Below, piece after piece: positions 14,212-28,364 of a DNA stretch of 64,000 bases. Source of the stretch: Physcomitrium patens (Eukaryota; Streptophyta; Bryopsida; Funariales; Funariaceae). The notes under the pieces were generated by a model that made no database searches, had not been told where the DNA came from, and saw only the letters and a list, made by a program, of their open reading frames with translations. The DNA is taken from positions 7,818,063 through 7,882,062 of the forward strand of contig NC_037255.1 of assembly GCF_000002425.4 (NCBI RefSeq). The letters are read 5' to 3'. Position 1 is the first letter of the stretch; the number at the start of each line of letters is the position of its first letter. The position numbers were made by a program, and so were the translations under genes.

Positions 14212-16905
14212 GTACTTGCATACCCATTTCCTCTGTTAAATTGTTGAAAATTGTTTTAAAACTGTATTTCTTGAGTGAAAACTGATTCACGTGGACGTGC
14301 TTTTGTCACCTTTTGTGGTTTACTCTTTATGTGCAAGAACATTGTCCTTACCTTGTTGTTCAAACATTTGTAGTGTTCTTCTTGGTGATTACAGAATCCT
14401 TAAGATTTTTTTTTTAATCTTTCTTAGTTTCTCCTAGAAGTAAGGAACATTAGTTGGATTAGTTCATAAGATCAAAGGTGTAAATAATAATGTAGAAAAA
14501 GAATAGATAAAGGAAAGGTGAAAGGGACCAACTAATAATCCTTGTTTTTAGAAAGAAATAACTTGTGGCCTTGGACCTCTATAGTCCTCCTTCCCTTGCA
14601 TTTGTTTATATTGTGCCTTATTCCAGTACTATCATCAATGTCACAAAGGACTTGCTCTTGTGAGACTGTATTTTGTTTTTCTATAAGATTTAGCACCACA
14701 TTCTCTTTTTGGACTAGCCTAGCCAAATGGGATTGGGTTTCACCAATACTCTCTTTGTTCTTCTAAATACAGAGTTTCAACATTAGTCAAACAACCTTCA
14801 CTTCTTGCAGCAATGTCCAAGCAATGTATCAATATGGGTCTACTAATAGCACCTCTTAAGAGTGTGACTCCTCCAATGGAACCATTAAAGTTTGCTGCTC
14901 TAATTTGTTACTTGTATAGCCCTTCTCTTACATTGCACCACCCCTTCTATGGATTGGTCTATGGATTGGTCTAGGTGTCTCCACTAATCTTTATTGGCAT
15001 ACTCAATTATTTAAAGCTCTTCATTTGGAAATGTTTTACTAACTCTTTCATTCGTTGCATCTTTGTTGTTTTATATTATCTTCAAAGATGACCAAATTTT
15101 CCATACAACTTGATAGATTGTGAAGCTGCTAAAATCCTTCAAGACAAACAAAAAAGTATTCTAAACATTTGTCAAATAGAAAATTCACCTAGATGCAAAG
15201 GACATTGTTCTTGTTAAAGAGGATTTAGAATATTGCTCTTGATTTATGGATGCATATTAGGAAAACTATGAAACTCTTGAGTTGGTTGATAAATCACTCA
15301 AGGATGAATATTTATTAGATGACAACAATTATTCTTGAACTCATTTTTGTTTTTGGATTTTCTTTCTTTGGCATTTGTTTTGCTTTTTTCAACTTGTATA
15401 TCCAATAATCCCTTTGAATACCTTAATTCAAGAAAATTCATTTCAAAACTAGAAACATGCCTTCAAAACAAAAGCCTCTTTAAATCCTCTTTGAAGACTT
15501 ACAAAAATCAATATTATTGTAAAAAATATCCTATGATATACTATATTAAAAACAAACGTTAGTAAGAAAAAAGAGAATGGATAAAAAGTCAATTAGATGA
15601 CAACATAACAATGTGACAAGGTTTTGTGATTGCATCCAAAATAACTAAAAGCAATATTCATGTAGCTTACAAATTTAACAAGTTATCATCTACACAAACA
15701 ATGCATAAATTTAATCTTAAAAGCTACACGTTTGAATCTAAACTTTTCATTACTTCTATAAATTAATATCTGAACTCAATTACTATTCAATGTATTATAC
15801 ATACATACATACATAAGTGTGTGCATATATTTTCTATTTTTTTTCGTTTTGATATAAAAAACTCTACAATCTAATCAAAATATCGAAGTTCAGAACCTAA
15901 TGTCACAACTGAGAGCAACTCAAAACCATTTCTACATACACGCATCCAGTGGTTCAATCACTTTCACCAAACCCTTCTTCCCTCAAAACCAAAAAATAAG
16001 ATTTGGATCCCAGTCATCCAACCCCACCACTAAATTGCACACTTTAGGGCTACCCACCATATCGACAAAAAATAAAACACCAAAACTCGCATCTTTGTAC
16101 CAAACGCAAAGCATCCGCGGCAGCAACCGAGGCACTAAATAAAAATAAAATGAAATAAAATAAACAGTACAAAAGCGAAGCACCTGAGCCAATGCCAACG
16201 CTAGTTCGAGCCACCCAATCTGTGCAACACGGCAAAGCAAAACCTGAGGCAAATGCGGATGATCAGTGTGAAGAACCCACCGGGCTCTCTCTGCAACACG
16301 AGGACGCCGTGGAGACGATGCAAATGTGGATGGACCCAGTGGCCGAAAGCGCCGTGAAGAGAAGTGTGAAGTGATCGAGACAAAAAGGTTTGCGTTGCCG
16401 GCACTCTCTGCGAAGAGAGAAAGAGAGGGTCCGTCATGTTGTTTCCATGAACCCCCTTCCCTCCCCCATCTCGCCGTGCAATGCCCTTTCTCTGATTCGC
16501 AACCACCACACCCGTTTCTTGTCTCACGGAGGCAGCGTTGGTAGGCCATGTGACGTTACCGTCTATGTGCCGTAGGGCGTTTCAAGCTCGAGCTGAGAGT
16601 TTGAAACGCTTCTTGTAGCCGAAGAAACCCGGGATCGTATGCTGTTGGGAGTGATGAGGGTGGTGGGTTTATGAGTAGCTGTTTCGGGGGTGCATTGGTT
16701 GTATGGTTGGGTTGTGCATCGGAGCTTAGATTGGGTGGGTTTTGTTGAATTTTGCCTAAACTTAACTTATGTAAAGAATTGTGGAGGTGGGGAGTAGTGT
16801 TTCAAGTAGAAGGAGATGGGAAGGATTTGTGTTGTGTGCGCCAAGAGAGCAGGGTTGTCATATGAATCGAAAAGGAAGAGGCGGAGGTTTTAGGAAGAGG
16901 GGAGA
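14212..16905. other. AT-rich repeat-like DNA, then promoter and leader region of the methylesterase gene
   Basis: The part 14290-15900 is AT-rich and looks like decayed repeat DNA. A minus-strand frame at 14532-14726 has a protein-like composition but matches no family I can name. A short ATAC repeat lies near 15800. From about 16030 composition becomes GC-richer and host-like; this part (16030-16905) is the likely promoter and 5' leader of the gene that starts at 16906. A 188-residue minus-strand frame there looks like chance. Confidence 0.4.
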
Positions 16906-17391
16906 ATGCCCTCTTCTGTGACTGCAAACAGCGAAAGTTCGCCAGTGGTAGCTCCACAAGAAATGGATGTGTCATATGGGAGTCGTTCGGTGCGGCGCGC
17001 TAGCGATCCCGGGTATACGCGGGTGGCCGTTCACGATCGTGAGGAAATTGAGGAAGTCGACACGGTCATAAATGTCGATGATCTTCTCAGGAGTAGACAA
17101 TTTACTTCGGACGGAGCACCGGAGGTATGTGGAATCAGTGTCATGTTGTATGGGCTTGAGTTTTTGATTGGGCGGTACTTAAGTTACTCGGTCTGCGATT
17201 CGGTATTCTATCGACAAGCGATTGATCACCGAATTAGATCTGGATTGAGTGTGGTTGAGCTTAGATTTTGATGGTCCACTGGCATTGTTGAATGGCCAAC
17301 TAGTTTGCAATCCAAGTGCTAGTAGACGAATAGTTGATGCAAGCCTAGCTGTGAGATGCTGGAGATTGTTCATAACACATTTGAAAATGGC

Positions 17392-17426
<35 letters not shown>

Positions 17427-19355
17427 CACTTTTAAAAAATACTTTGTATATAATCAATGCCTGATTTTACAAGCAACATTGGGCCAGCTTTAGCTTATAG
17501 CTTACGAACTTTACGTATCTTCACCCAAACATCCTAGGGCATTTTGTTCCAACATCAACTAGGTTCTGTGCGCATTGATAGAGACCTGTATTTCATGGTT
17601 TTGTTGATCCTGGCATGATCGAGCAGAGATCTCTTGCTGGAGAGGAGTATGGAAATAGGACTTGTTCGGAACGACAGGATTCTGTGAGGTCGTTGACTGA
17701 AGAAGTGCAACACATTGCTTCTGAAACGTCGTTAATCACACGACTCTCATTGACTCTTCTGAGATTTCTTGGGTAAGTCTTTGTGTAATATCTAAACTCG
17801 TTTTGAAATGCTGCAGCAGCTACTGTGCTTTTGTTGTTTTTACGGTGTCCCCCCTCACAAGACTTTTGGGGTTTTTGTTCTCTGTACCAACTCATTTGTG
17901 CTATGCACTTAATCCTTATAGCTTTTCTTGCCAGTTTTTGTGAGGACAAAGCATACGGCGAGTGTGTGCTTCGTTTCAGTATCAAATTATCCTGTGCTAA
18001 TCCTGTTTGACAGAGTTGGGACCCGATGGATTGCTAAGTTCATACGACTAGGTGTTTATGCTCTGTGTTTGATGCCTGGCTTCATTCAGGGTATATCTTC
18101 TGCGCACTGCTTCTTAGATTGATCTTCACTTTTGGTATGTGATTTACGTATTGCGTCCAAGTTTGGCTTTAATAGCCGTATGCGGCGGAACCTCTCCCAC
18201 GTACTATGTAATGTGAGTTTTGGTATCTAATAAAATATTTTCCATCACCATGCAGTCATGTACTATTACTTTTTTTCCAAGAATATTCAACGCAGCCTGG
18301 TGTATGGGGACCATCCTCGCAACAGGTGAAATGGGCCGGAATCTTTAAAGGCGGTACATATATGAATGCTGGTGAAAAATATTAAGTTTGGAAATGGTTT
18401 CGGTCAACTGTTCTCGTTCATGTTATGGCCAAGCAATTTGACTCTTCAATGTGTGTATGTGCATGAAAACGGGGGCAGATTTGACTTATTTCTGCCAACA
18501 GGAGGGCACAAACCGAGACCTGCGGTGATCTTTGTCACGGGTGGTGCTTGGGTGATAGGGTATGTTCGACTCCTTGATATTTTGAAATCTTCCTCTCGGA
18601 TTTTTTCCTTGTTCTGCTAGGAGCAGACTAAGCGGACTTCGACGTGAGTCCTGTAGGTACAAGGCGTGGGGTGCTTTATTAGCAAGGCAGCTGGCTGAAC
18701 GGAATATTATTGTGGCCTGTATTGATTACAGGTAATCTTCTCGTCCTGCCTTGTCATGTAGTCTTAGTGCATTTATCAAGCCAACTAAGTTGTGAAGACA
18801 TGGACGAAATTTAGTCAATTTGTAATGCAGTTATTACTGGTTCACAAAATGTGTTTAAAGGCGTGAGGGGCGTTTCAAGTCTTACACAGCAGTGGAGTGC
18901 TCTGCAGGAATTTTCCACAAGGCTCTGTCAGCGACATGGTGTCAGATGTTTCCAGGGGAATCGGTCACTTATGTCAGAACATTGGAGATCCAAACATTGG
19001 TGGTGATCCAAACAAGTACGGGTTTTTTCCATCTTTGAATTCATGTTCTAAATGAGGGATTTGAATGCCTTGAAGTCGATCGGATGTGGTGGGGAATATT
19101 TTGCTAGTGCTCTTTGTCTCATAAAGTTTAATAAGGTTGTCTATAAAGAACTTGGAGGAACTTACAGTTTCCTCGGATGGTTGAGCAGAATATATTTAGT
19201 GGGTCAATCAGCTGGTGCACACTTGGGGGCATGTGCTCTGCTATTGCAAGCGGAGAAGCAAATAACGGATGGAACTGCTGGACTTACTTGGATTTCGTCT
19301 CAAATAAAAGCCTATGTAGCCCTTTCAGGCGGGTTAGTCAACTCAAACTAGGACT

Positions 19356-19396
<41 letters not shown>

Positions 19397-20971
19397 CTGG
19401 TTTTGGTGATTGTAGACCTGTTATTGAATTTGTACATGACTGTCAAACTTTCGTAAATATACTCGCTTTCGGTTCATGAACCTGTTACCAAGCCCATGAA
19501 GCTACTACCTTAAGATGATGTTTACATGCAAAGGCTTCTTGCAGTGTGTTTTCCGATGAGTTTTTCCTGTATTTTGACTGTGGTTAGCATGCTGGTTCAC
19601 TAAAATAGTAATAGTGTCTTCTGGAGCAGGTACAACCTGAGGAATCTTATGGAACATTTTGACAGACGCGGTTTGTACAAATCATTGTTTTTAAGGTAAT
19701 GTGATCTTACCTTCGAAGGTCTTGCTTTTCCTGGTAAAAACCATTCCCATGACATTTTGTTGCTTATTTTTCTGTCCGTTCAGTTTACTGTGAAAGCGTG
19801 CAGTTGAGTGGGATAAAATAGTTGGAAAAAACTTAACCGGATAATTACATTTATTCTGAAATTGCAGAATCATGAAGGATGAGGAGGGATTGACTCGGTT
19901 TTCTCCAGAATGTATTGTCAGAAGTCCGTCCTTTAGGGATGCGGTGGCTCTGCTCCCTCCAATTACTCTGGTTCATGGCACAGCCGATTATTCGATACCT
20001 TATGAGGCCAGGTGTTTAATTCGCTCGCTAATATACTTCATTATGTAAAGTGTGGTCAAGTAAGAAGCTACATCTTGTCTATTGTCGTTAACGTTGTTCA
20101 TTTTAAACCTGCTAGCTGAGTTGACCACAACCTTTCATATGGAACAAATGCTGGGGATGACGTTGTTAAGTTTACATCGCATAACAAGCTTTGATGTGAC
20201 GAAATCAAACATGCCGTCAAGGAGTACGACTGAGTTATTTTCGAATTCACAATCTTTCCTTTTTCCAGTATCAAGTTATTGGAAATGGGAGCCAGTGCAT
20301 CATTGTAATTGTATCATAGCAATTTTCTATTTTCTTATTCCTGCTTGTGGCTATTTCAAACACGTATGTTTTCATGTTTCTTTGTTCTAAGAGATTCTTT
20401 ATGTGCAGTGTTGAGTTTGGTGAAACCTTGAAGTCAGTAGGGGCAACAGTTTCTACTCTGTTGTACCCAGGGAAAACACATACAGATTTATTCCTGCAGG
20501 TATGCAGATAGTTATCAATCTTAGTTGCGTGGGACTTGTAGGGCGCACTTTTGGGCATGCATGGAGGATGTTGTGTGTCAAATGTCTTCCTAGTTCTTAT
20601 TTCTTTGCGAGTATATCTGCACTTGTGATCGTCATTTGTTTTCACTATTTTCTTTTTTCTTTTATTATCTATTTTTTTCTTTTTAACATATTCAGTTGTT
20701 TCGAGGGTTCGAAAAGTCAAGATGACAGTAAAATCAGTTGTGATTACAATTGAAGGTCCTCCACAGAAACATACCTGGTCTTAGTAATGCATGTGACTGT
20801 CTTCGAGTGTAGGATCCCATGCGAGGAGGGAAGATCGACATGCTAACAGATATTTTGGCAGTAATTCACGCTGACGATGAGGAAGAGCAAGCTTTAGATG
20901 CAGCCATGACGCGTCCTCGGATGGTGCCCGAATGTCTACTGCAGTTCGCACGCTGGGTTAGCCCCTTCTGA
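16906..20971 (+). CDS. Isoprenylcysteine alpha-carbonyl methylesterase, ICME/PCME-like (12 exons)
   Basis: This membrane-bound alpha/beta hydrolase removes the methyl ester from prenylated C-terminal cysteines, reversing the last step of CaaX processing. In Arabidopsis it affects ABA signalling. Exons: 16906-17124, 17627-17772, 18014-18090, 18256-18325, 18479-18559, 18657-18731, 18908-19015, 19189-19332, 19630-19695, 19868-20011, 20409-20499, 20813-20971. Every junction is GT-AG and in phase, giving 459 residues. The N-terminal 100 residues are a variable polar tail. A hydrophobic stretch around [11 protein letters not shown] matches the family's membrane region. The hydrolase core follows: oxyanion segment [23 protein letters not shown], nucleophile Ser266 in GQSAGAH, Asp369 in HGTADYSIP, His401 in GKTHTDLF, and the ending WVSPF typical of plant ICMEs. 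No breaks are seen. Introns carry a 33-base T run and a TA repeat. Confidence 0.96.
17394..17426. repeat. Homopolymer T run in intron 1 of the methylesterase gene
   Basis: About 33 consecutive T bases lie within the first intron. Length is likely to vary between individuals and to be error-prone in sequencing. Confidence 0.9.
19359..19392. repeat. TA microsatellite in intron 8 of the methylesterase gene
   Basis: About 17 TA dinucleotides lie 26 bases after the donor site of exon 8. Confidence 0.9.
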
Positions 20972-21989
20972 AGGTGGACGAGAATTTGTTTTCAAGTTAT
21001 GATGCTTTACATGAACATGACACTCAAATGATTCTCAAGTGGCTCAACAGAGTGCAGGACAGTCTTGATTATTGTCTCCATCAGTTGAGGTAGTTGATTC
21101 ACCATTCGATGACCAATTTCTTGGCTGGTGGTTGTAAAATAATTACTTTCATCTCGCTTTTGGAAAGCAAGATTTAATGTTAGACATGTGGACAATCGTG
21201 AGGACACATTGTTAAATATTGGTTTCACGACCACGTGAACAGTATACTAGTGGAAACTTGTGCCGTTGGTCACGAAAAATATTTACTGAACAACACATCC
21301 TCGCTCTTACCAATAGGATCAACAATCGCTTTCAAACCAATCCTCAATGCACAAAAACTAAGAAGACTAACTTCCAGTGTTGCGGCACAGAACCTCTACT
21401 AAAAACCATTCACGTGACAACGTATACCACCGTGTCTATCCTAAGGAAAAGTTGAGTTGCGTAAAAAATTTGTGAGCAACAACACGGATTCTATTATGGC
21501 CCTGTGAATTCCAGTTTTGTGAATTCCAGGTTTGTGAATTCACATTTGATGTTTTTGATGAAAAAAATGAGGGTTACAACAAATTAAAGAGGGTTCTTGT
21601 CTCCTCTTGCTTATTCCATGTATTTTCCCCCTCTATGTATTCCATGTGTTTGTAAAGCTATTATATACAAGTGATTTGGTTCAATTCTAAATGATATTAG
21701 GGTTCATTTTTCATGTGAATGCTTGTAGTACTAAGAAATTTCTCAAGGACTTGTGGTTCATTGCTTCATTTATCCTATCAAATTGTACAAATCATGAATA
21801 TAGAAAGCCTCTTAATGACCTCAAAAATCATTATTTATCTTCCTCCATGAGTGTCTCTAAAGAAATAGTATATCAACAGAATCCAAAGTACATGAGAAAT
21901 TATGCCTTATTTTGATGTAGTTTTATAAATAATTTTAGCAAGATTACTTTTTTTAAGTACTTATTCTAACTCTATCTACAATCATGATT
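20972..21989. other. 3' flank of the methylesterase gene and edge of the repeat island
   Basis: No gene is recognisable. The first few hundred bases are host-like and should include the 3' untranslated region. Near 21510-21545 a short phrase, GTGAATTC with flanking bases, occurs three times in slightly different form. Beyond about 21560 the DNA becomes AT-rich; the first recognisable chromovirus remnant appears at about 21990. Confidence 0.5.
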
Positions 21990-24900
21990 TTGAAAGTGAA
22001 GATTCATAATGTCAAGTTTGAACAAGTTGAAATAGATTCACATGCATATGTATTTTTAATTTAGACTTTATAGGAATAATTCTATGATACAACAAATATT
22101 TAGATATTTTTAATGACTTCAATATATCTCATAGAATAGATAAGATATTACAACTCTTTATAGACATTGCTAAGGCAATCGACATGTTCTGGACTTTGTT
22201 ATAGCAAACTTTATATAATACAAAAATTATTGAATATCATGCAAATATAATTTTCTTAGCAAAGAAAATTAAATTTGTACATGTAAAAGTTATAGTTGCT
22301 CATTTGTTGTCTTTTAAAAATCTAATCTATAAAACCATTCCTTTAGATGTAGCAACTAATAGTCGTAATAGCATAGTAATATTTTATATTATAAGAATTC
22401 TTTCCAACTTATTCATTTTAGGTTTATTGTAGCTAGAGAAATATAATTCTTGAATAGACTCAATTTCTTGCAATCTTGATCTTCTCTATAGCAAAAACTT
22501 AACTCCTATTATTCAAGTAGAAAGTCACAAGTCTAATACATCCAAATCCTTATTTGTAAGTACAAGAATTTTTATGCATGCAACAAAAAAATATTAATAT
22601 TTTATTATTTATGTCACACCTATTTTTAATGGTGGAGAGACTTGAAGCAATATTTTGAGCAAGTATAAGGATTATCAAGATATTTATAAAAAAAATAAAA
22701 ATATTCTTTGAGAGCATGTTTTTTTATAATAGCTTAATTGATTTTTAAAAACAAATCCAATCATCATTTGAAGCAATCTATAGCTTATTGCAAAATAAGT
22801 TGATTGCACCAAAGGAATATATTCATAAAAAGTTTTATAAAAACTTTATATGTCATTTAAAATTCCTAGTAGAAGACTCTATTTTATTTGTAAAAAAAAA
22901 GATGGAGCACTATAGATGAATGTCAAATATTAATGACTTAATAAGATCATTATTAAAAAGATGCATCTTTTATCTTTAACATCATGACTTTTTGATTAAT
23001 TAAATCAAATAAAGATCTATATAAAAACAGATCTATATAAAATATACAATCACATACTCATTAAATAAAGAGACGAATAAAAAAATTATATTTTGGATTA
23101 ATTATGGATATTTTGAATTTAATATCATATTTTCTTAAACTCACAAATGCATAAATTATTTTTTAACATCTAATGAATGATGTTTTTGAGAATTCTTAAA
23201 CAAGTTTGTAATTTTTTATTTAGACAATATTTTAATATATTTTTACAATACAAAAGAATATGAATGTTAAGTTTATTGTATATTACATAAACTTAGAAAT
23301 ATAAGATTATATCTCAAAATAAAAAAGTTTGTATGTCATACAACTTAAGTTGACTTCTTAAGATATATCATTTCAAATAATGGCCTTATGATAGATCTTC
23401 AAAAAATTTAGACTATCATGGATTGAAGTTTCTAAGAAAAATAAAATTTGTCTAATATTTTTTAAGATTTACCAATTACTATCAGATCTTTATTAAGAAC
23501 TTTTTTTAAGTTGTAGATTTGTTTAGACGTTTGACTTGTAATAATAAACTTAAGTAGAATAAAGAAGTTTAAATAATATTTAAAGCTTTAAAGATGATTT
23601 TTATTTTTATACCAATATTATTTTATATCAAATTTTTTAAATAATTTAATATAAAAATTAGTGTATATTATTACAAATAGGAAAAAATGACAAACTTCAC
23701 CTAATAGCTTTTTATTTAAGATACTTTTAGTAGCCAAGATCAATTCAAGATCTACAACAAAGAACTTCTTGTAATTATGGATTCATTTTAAGAATGGTAT
23801 TATTATCTAGAAAATGCTTCAAGTTCAATTATTGTATATACAAATCAAAAGAACCTCAAGTATTTCATACCAACACATATTTTAAATCATTGCTAAGCTT
23901 GTTGAAACATGTTTATGTCAAGATTTGAATTTAAGATCATTTCTTGAAAAAAAAAAAAAAAAGAAGTTTGTTAGATGTTCTTTCTAGATATTTTTATCTT
24001 TCACCAAAAACAGATGCAAATTTTGATCTACAACAAAAAATTCTTTTGAAGACAAATCGATTTGATTTTTAAATAATAAAATCAATATTGACTCTTGATT
24101 CAATATTTCTTAAGCAAGTTCAATCAAATATATTTTATATTTTTCTTATTCATGATATTAAGAATTATCTATCTAAATCTTATGATACTTCTAAGATTAA
24201 TTTAAGAATAATCTACTATATTTTCAAAGACACTTATATGTTCCAAAAGACAAAATACAACTACATGCTCTTTAAGCTTGTCACAACTTTCTAGTTGCAA
24301 GACATTTTAGATATAATAAGACCTTAGAATTAATCTCAAGATTTTTTGGTGGCCTCAAATATAATAAAAAGTTAAAAACTTTTTATTATCTTATGATATT
24401 TGTTTAAAATCAAAAATTTCTTATTACCAATTTTATAAGTTTTTTTAGCCATTATTTATATCAAAAAAACATAGTCTTTTATTTATATAGATTTTATTAT
24501 AAATATTTTAAATCTATTATATTTATAAAATATATTTTTTATTAAGATAGTACATTTTATATTATATACAAAGTTTATCAAAAGTAAAGAAATAACTAAA
24601 ATTTACTTTAATAATAATTATTGCTATGATGAATTATTCAAGAATATTATATTGGTTAAATGAACTCAATTTGTATCAAAGTTCTAAAGAACTTTTTTTA
24701 AGATTTTAAAAGTAGATATAAAACTATCTTTTTTATTCTTAAATTGATTGGCAAACAAAAAAAGTGAATTAGGTTTTGAAATAGTATTTGAGATGTACCA
24801 TTAATTATCTTTAAATTTATTGGATAACTTTTTTGACAATGGTAGAGTTTGCTTTTAATAATATAATTTATTTTTCTATTTAATAAACACTCTTTTTTAC

Positions 24901-25485
24901 TAATTATGGTTATCATTGTAAATATAATATTTTTGACTCCTCAAAACTTGATAATTCTATATCAAAAAATTGAAGTACATCATTTATCATAACTGCAAGC
25001 AAAAATAAAGGCATAATTAAAAGGAGCTCAAAATTGATAAAAGATCAATTCAAATGACTATTGCAAGAAAAAATCTCAATTTTACATTGACACTAAGATA
25101 TGGTTACTTTGTTGTAATATTAAGATTAGTCATTCTTGTGATAATTTGAACTATTATAGATTTAAACTATTTTTTTATTTGTGAATAAATCAATCTAGTT
25201 ACATACCAATTAAAGCTACCAAAATCAATGAAGATCCATCCTATGTTCTATGTATTTTTTTAAGCCATAAAAGAGAATGGATTTACCGAGAAGAAGAAAA
25301 ATGCCACATTCTCATATAGAAGTGAAGAATAATCAAGAATTTTAGATCAAAGAAGTATTATACTTAAGGCTATGTCAAAATATGTTAAAATATCTTGTGC
25401 ATTTCTACAAATATGATATTAGTTAATGTAACATGAAAGCCAACTAAGAATCCTGCAAATGAAGCAAATAAGGTTTATGATTTTT

Positions 25486-26014
25486 TGTCACAAACATACA
25501 TATTTATTATAATATTTATTTTTATGATTAAGTAGAAGTAAATAAAAGTAGATTTATTTCATAATATTTTTTAGAAAAGCTTCTTAAAAGCTTTATAGAT
25601 ATTTTTTTGATTTTACATGTATTTATAGTTGATTGATAAGATAGAAACTTGGTCAATAAATTAATCATGTGTTAGTAGCTTGTAAAACAAGCTAACTATG
25701 TAGTGTACATATAAAAAACTTACTTTGCAAGTTAAGATATGTGTCTTGCAAAGTTAATACGGTTTAGAGGTCCTATAGGATATTACCACATAGCTCTTAG
25801 TTAAGAATATATATGGAAGTAAGAGTAAAGCCTTCTTCACTCTTATCAATGCCTCTGTAGTCCCTAGTCTTATTTCAAGACTTTCTACTCTTCTTGTTTT
25901 TAGCAATAGCCATTCTAATTTAATACTATATCATTTTTGAGTGATTTTTTACTCTTTTTAAGTATCACAAGGGTGTATTAAAATTTTAGTTCTTTGAAGA
26001 TTATTTCCTTGAAA
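25486..26014 (+). repeat. 5' LTR of copy C
   Basis: It begins TGTCACAAACATACATA. Equal in length to the LTR at 51511-52039 and similar throughout, with an ACTCTTATCAA motif downstream of a TATA-like stretch, as in the other copies. Confidence 0.82.
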
Positions 26015-27826
26015 ATTTGATAAGAATGCTAACTTATTATTCTTCTCTTGTTTTAGAAGTGAGTGGATTATCTTACTTCTAATATTGTATTTTGAAGGTT
26101 ACGAATTATCTGCCTTTAAACAAACTATTCAATTTTCTAATACCAATTTTTTTCCTTAAAGAGAGTAGATTATCTCTCTTTGTAGAAATTTTCATTTGAT
26201 ATTAGAGATTACATATCATTCTCTTCTAATTTAACTTTTAGATTTATTAAGTTTTTTAAAATAGAAGAAAAAATTATAGATGCAATACTTAGTAGGAATA
26301 AAAATAGAATTACAAGTATTGCACATCTTCACAAATTTGTTAATACTCTTAGAGTGGAAATTTCACACATTAGCAGTGCCAACCATAGAAACACTAATCT
26401 TATACCCATGGAAAAAGTTCAAAATCTACGTTAAAAAGTTGTGCACTTAAAAGAAGCAAGTAGATTGACCTCACAACCAAATTTACAAAGTTTTGCTTCT
26501 ACAAGTATAACAAGAACATGGATTAGTATGTCCGATAAGTTTGATGGAATAAGATCAAAATTTTGAAGATTTCTACAACAAATGAAGATCTATCTAAGAT
26601 TGCATTCTTTCTAATACTAATGGATTCACTCAAGTTAGGCTCATAGATACACTTCTATTTGGAAGTATTCTTTTTTAGTTTGCACCATTAATTGAAAAGG
26701 GTTCACAACTCTTTTATAATTTGAATTCATTCTTAGATGTATTTTTGGCTACATTTGGAAATAATGATTGAAAAAGAATAGCAAAGACTAAGCTCTCATC
26801 TTTATGACAAGGATCATTGTCAACTATTATATATGTTGCTGAATTCTAAAACCTTGCTTACGACATAGGTTAGAATAATTAAGCTCTCATCAATCAATTT
26901 TAATATGGATTAAAGGATAACATCAAAGATTTATTATTTACAATTCCAAAAAAAAATCTTTGAAATAATTTATTTCTTAATTTATTATATGGAATAATCG
27001 ATTATTTGAAAGGCATCAAAAATAAAGATTTGGTCAGAGAAAAATAAATCAAATAATCACTGCAAATTCAAAAATTTCAAAAATTTATATATTAAGACTA
27101 AAACCAATGCAAATTAATATAGTATGTTTTAAATCTCTCACTAAGTAAGAAAAGACTCAATGTTGTCAAGAAAGTTTATATTTATATTATAGAAAAGCTA
27201 AACAAACTGCTTAATATTGTACAAAGAAGCAATACAATCACAAAATGAGGAGCATGATTGCCAAAGAAGATAATATATTGGAAAACGAGTTTATCCAACT
27301 ATAATAGGAACCTTGCGGTTAGAAAAATATGCAATATCTAGTAATGATTCTATCCTCAGATCCTTCACTTTATTTTACAATAGATGTATATTTAGGACCT
27401 AAAAATCACAAAGTCTTTGCATTATTAGATTTAAAAGCCTTAGCCTATTTTATAGATAAAGACTTTGTTAAATAATAATAAATACTTATAATTAAGAAAT
27501 CTAAATCTGTACATGTAGAAATAATAGATGATTATTTTTTGTCTTTTAAAGATGTTATTCATGAAATTATTATTTTAGATGTAGTAATTAAAGATCAAAA
27601 TAGTGTAGTAATATTTAATGTGATAAGATCTCCATTTAATCCTCTTGTTTTAGGATAATTGTGGTTAAAAAAATATAACCCTCAAATACATTGGATTTCT
27701 CATAATTTTAAATTTTCTTGTAGTTTAATCCAAAATTTTGACAATAAAGTAGAAATAGATAAGTTTAATACATCCAAATCCTTATTGGTAGGTGTAAGAG
27801 CTTTTATACATATGGCAAAAGAAACG

Positions 27827-28364
27827 TGTCAAGGATATAAATCTTGAAAAGAGAAATTCTCAATACACTCTTGTGTCATTGAAAACAACTAAAAAGTCAC
27901 TCAAAGATCATACAGTATTAAACTAGAATGACTATTGCCAAAAACAAGAAGACTAAAAAATCTTGAAATAAGAATAAAGACTAGAAATTCATTGACAAGA
28001 GTGAAGAAGGCTTTACTCTTATGTCCATATATACTCTTAACTAAGAGCTACTTGGAAATGTCCTGTAGGACATTCAAAATATATTGACTTTATAAAAAAT
28101 TTATTTTAACTTTTAAGGCAAGTTTTTTATATGTGTGCCACATAATTAGCTTGTTTTACAAGCTACCAATATGTGGTTAACTTGTTGATCAAGTTTCTAA
28201 CCTATCAATCAACTACAAATACATATAAAGTCAAAGCAATGTCTATGAAGTTTTTAGGAAGTTTGTCTAGAAAGTATTATAAAATTAATTTATTTTTATT
28301 TACTTTATCTACTTCTATTTAATCATATAGGTATTTATTAGAGTACATATCTACATCCGTGATA
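27827..28364 (-). repeat. 3' LTR of copy D
   Basis: It is the reverse complement of the family LTR, with ends related to TGTCAAGG and CCGTGATA on the plus strand. Length about 538 bp, similar to its partner at 33495-34033. Confidence 0.8.

Noticed and set aside
14532-14726. Minus-strand frame with a protein-like look
   Set aside because: It resembles repeat-derived frames in tone but I cannot name a family, and it is short and isolated.
15983-16549. 188-residue minus-strand frame upstream of the methylesterase gene
   Set aside because: No domain, biased composition, and it covers the probable promoter and leader of the gene on the other strand.
21510-21545. Short repeated GTGAATTC phrases as a possible CRISPR-like or regulatory array
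   Set aside because: Only three imperfect units without regular spacers in a plant genome; more likely slippage.
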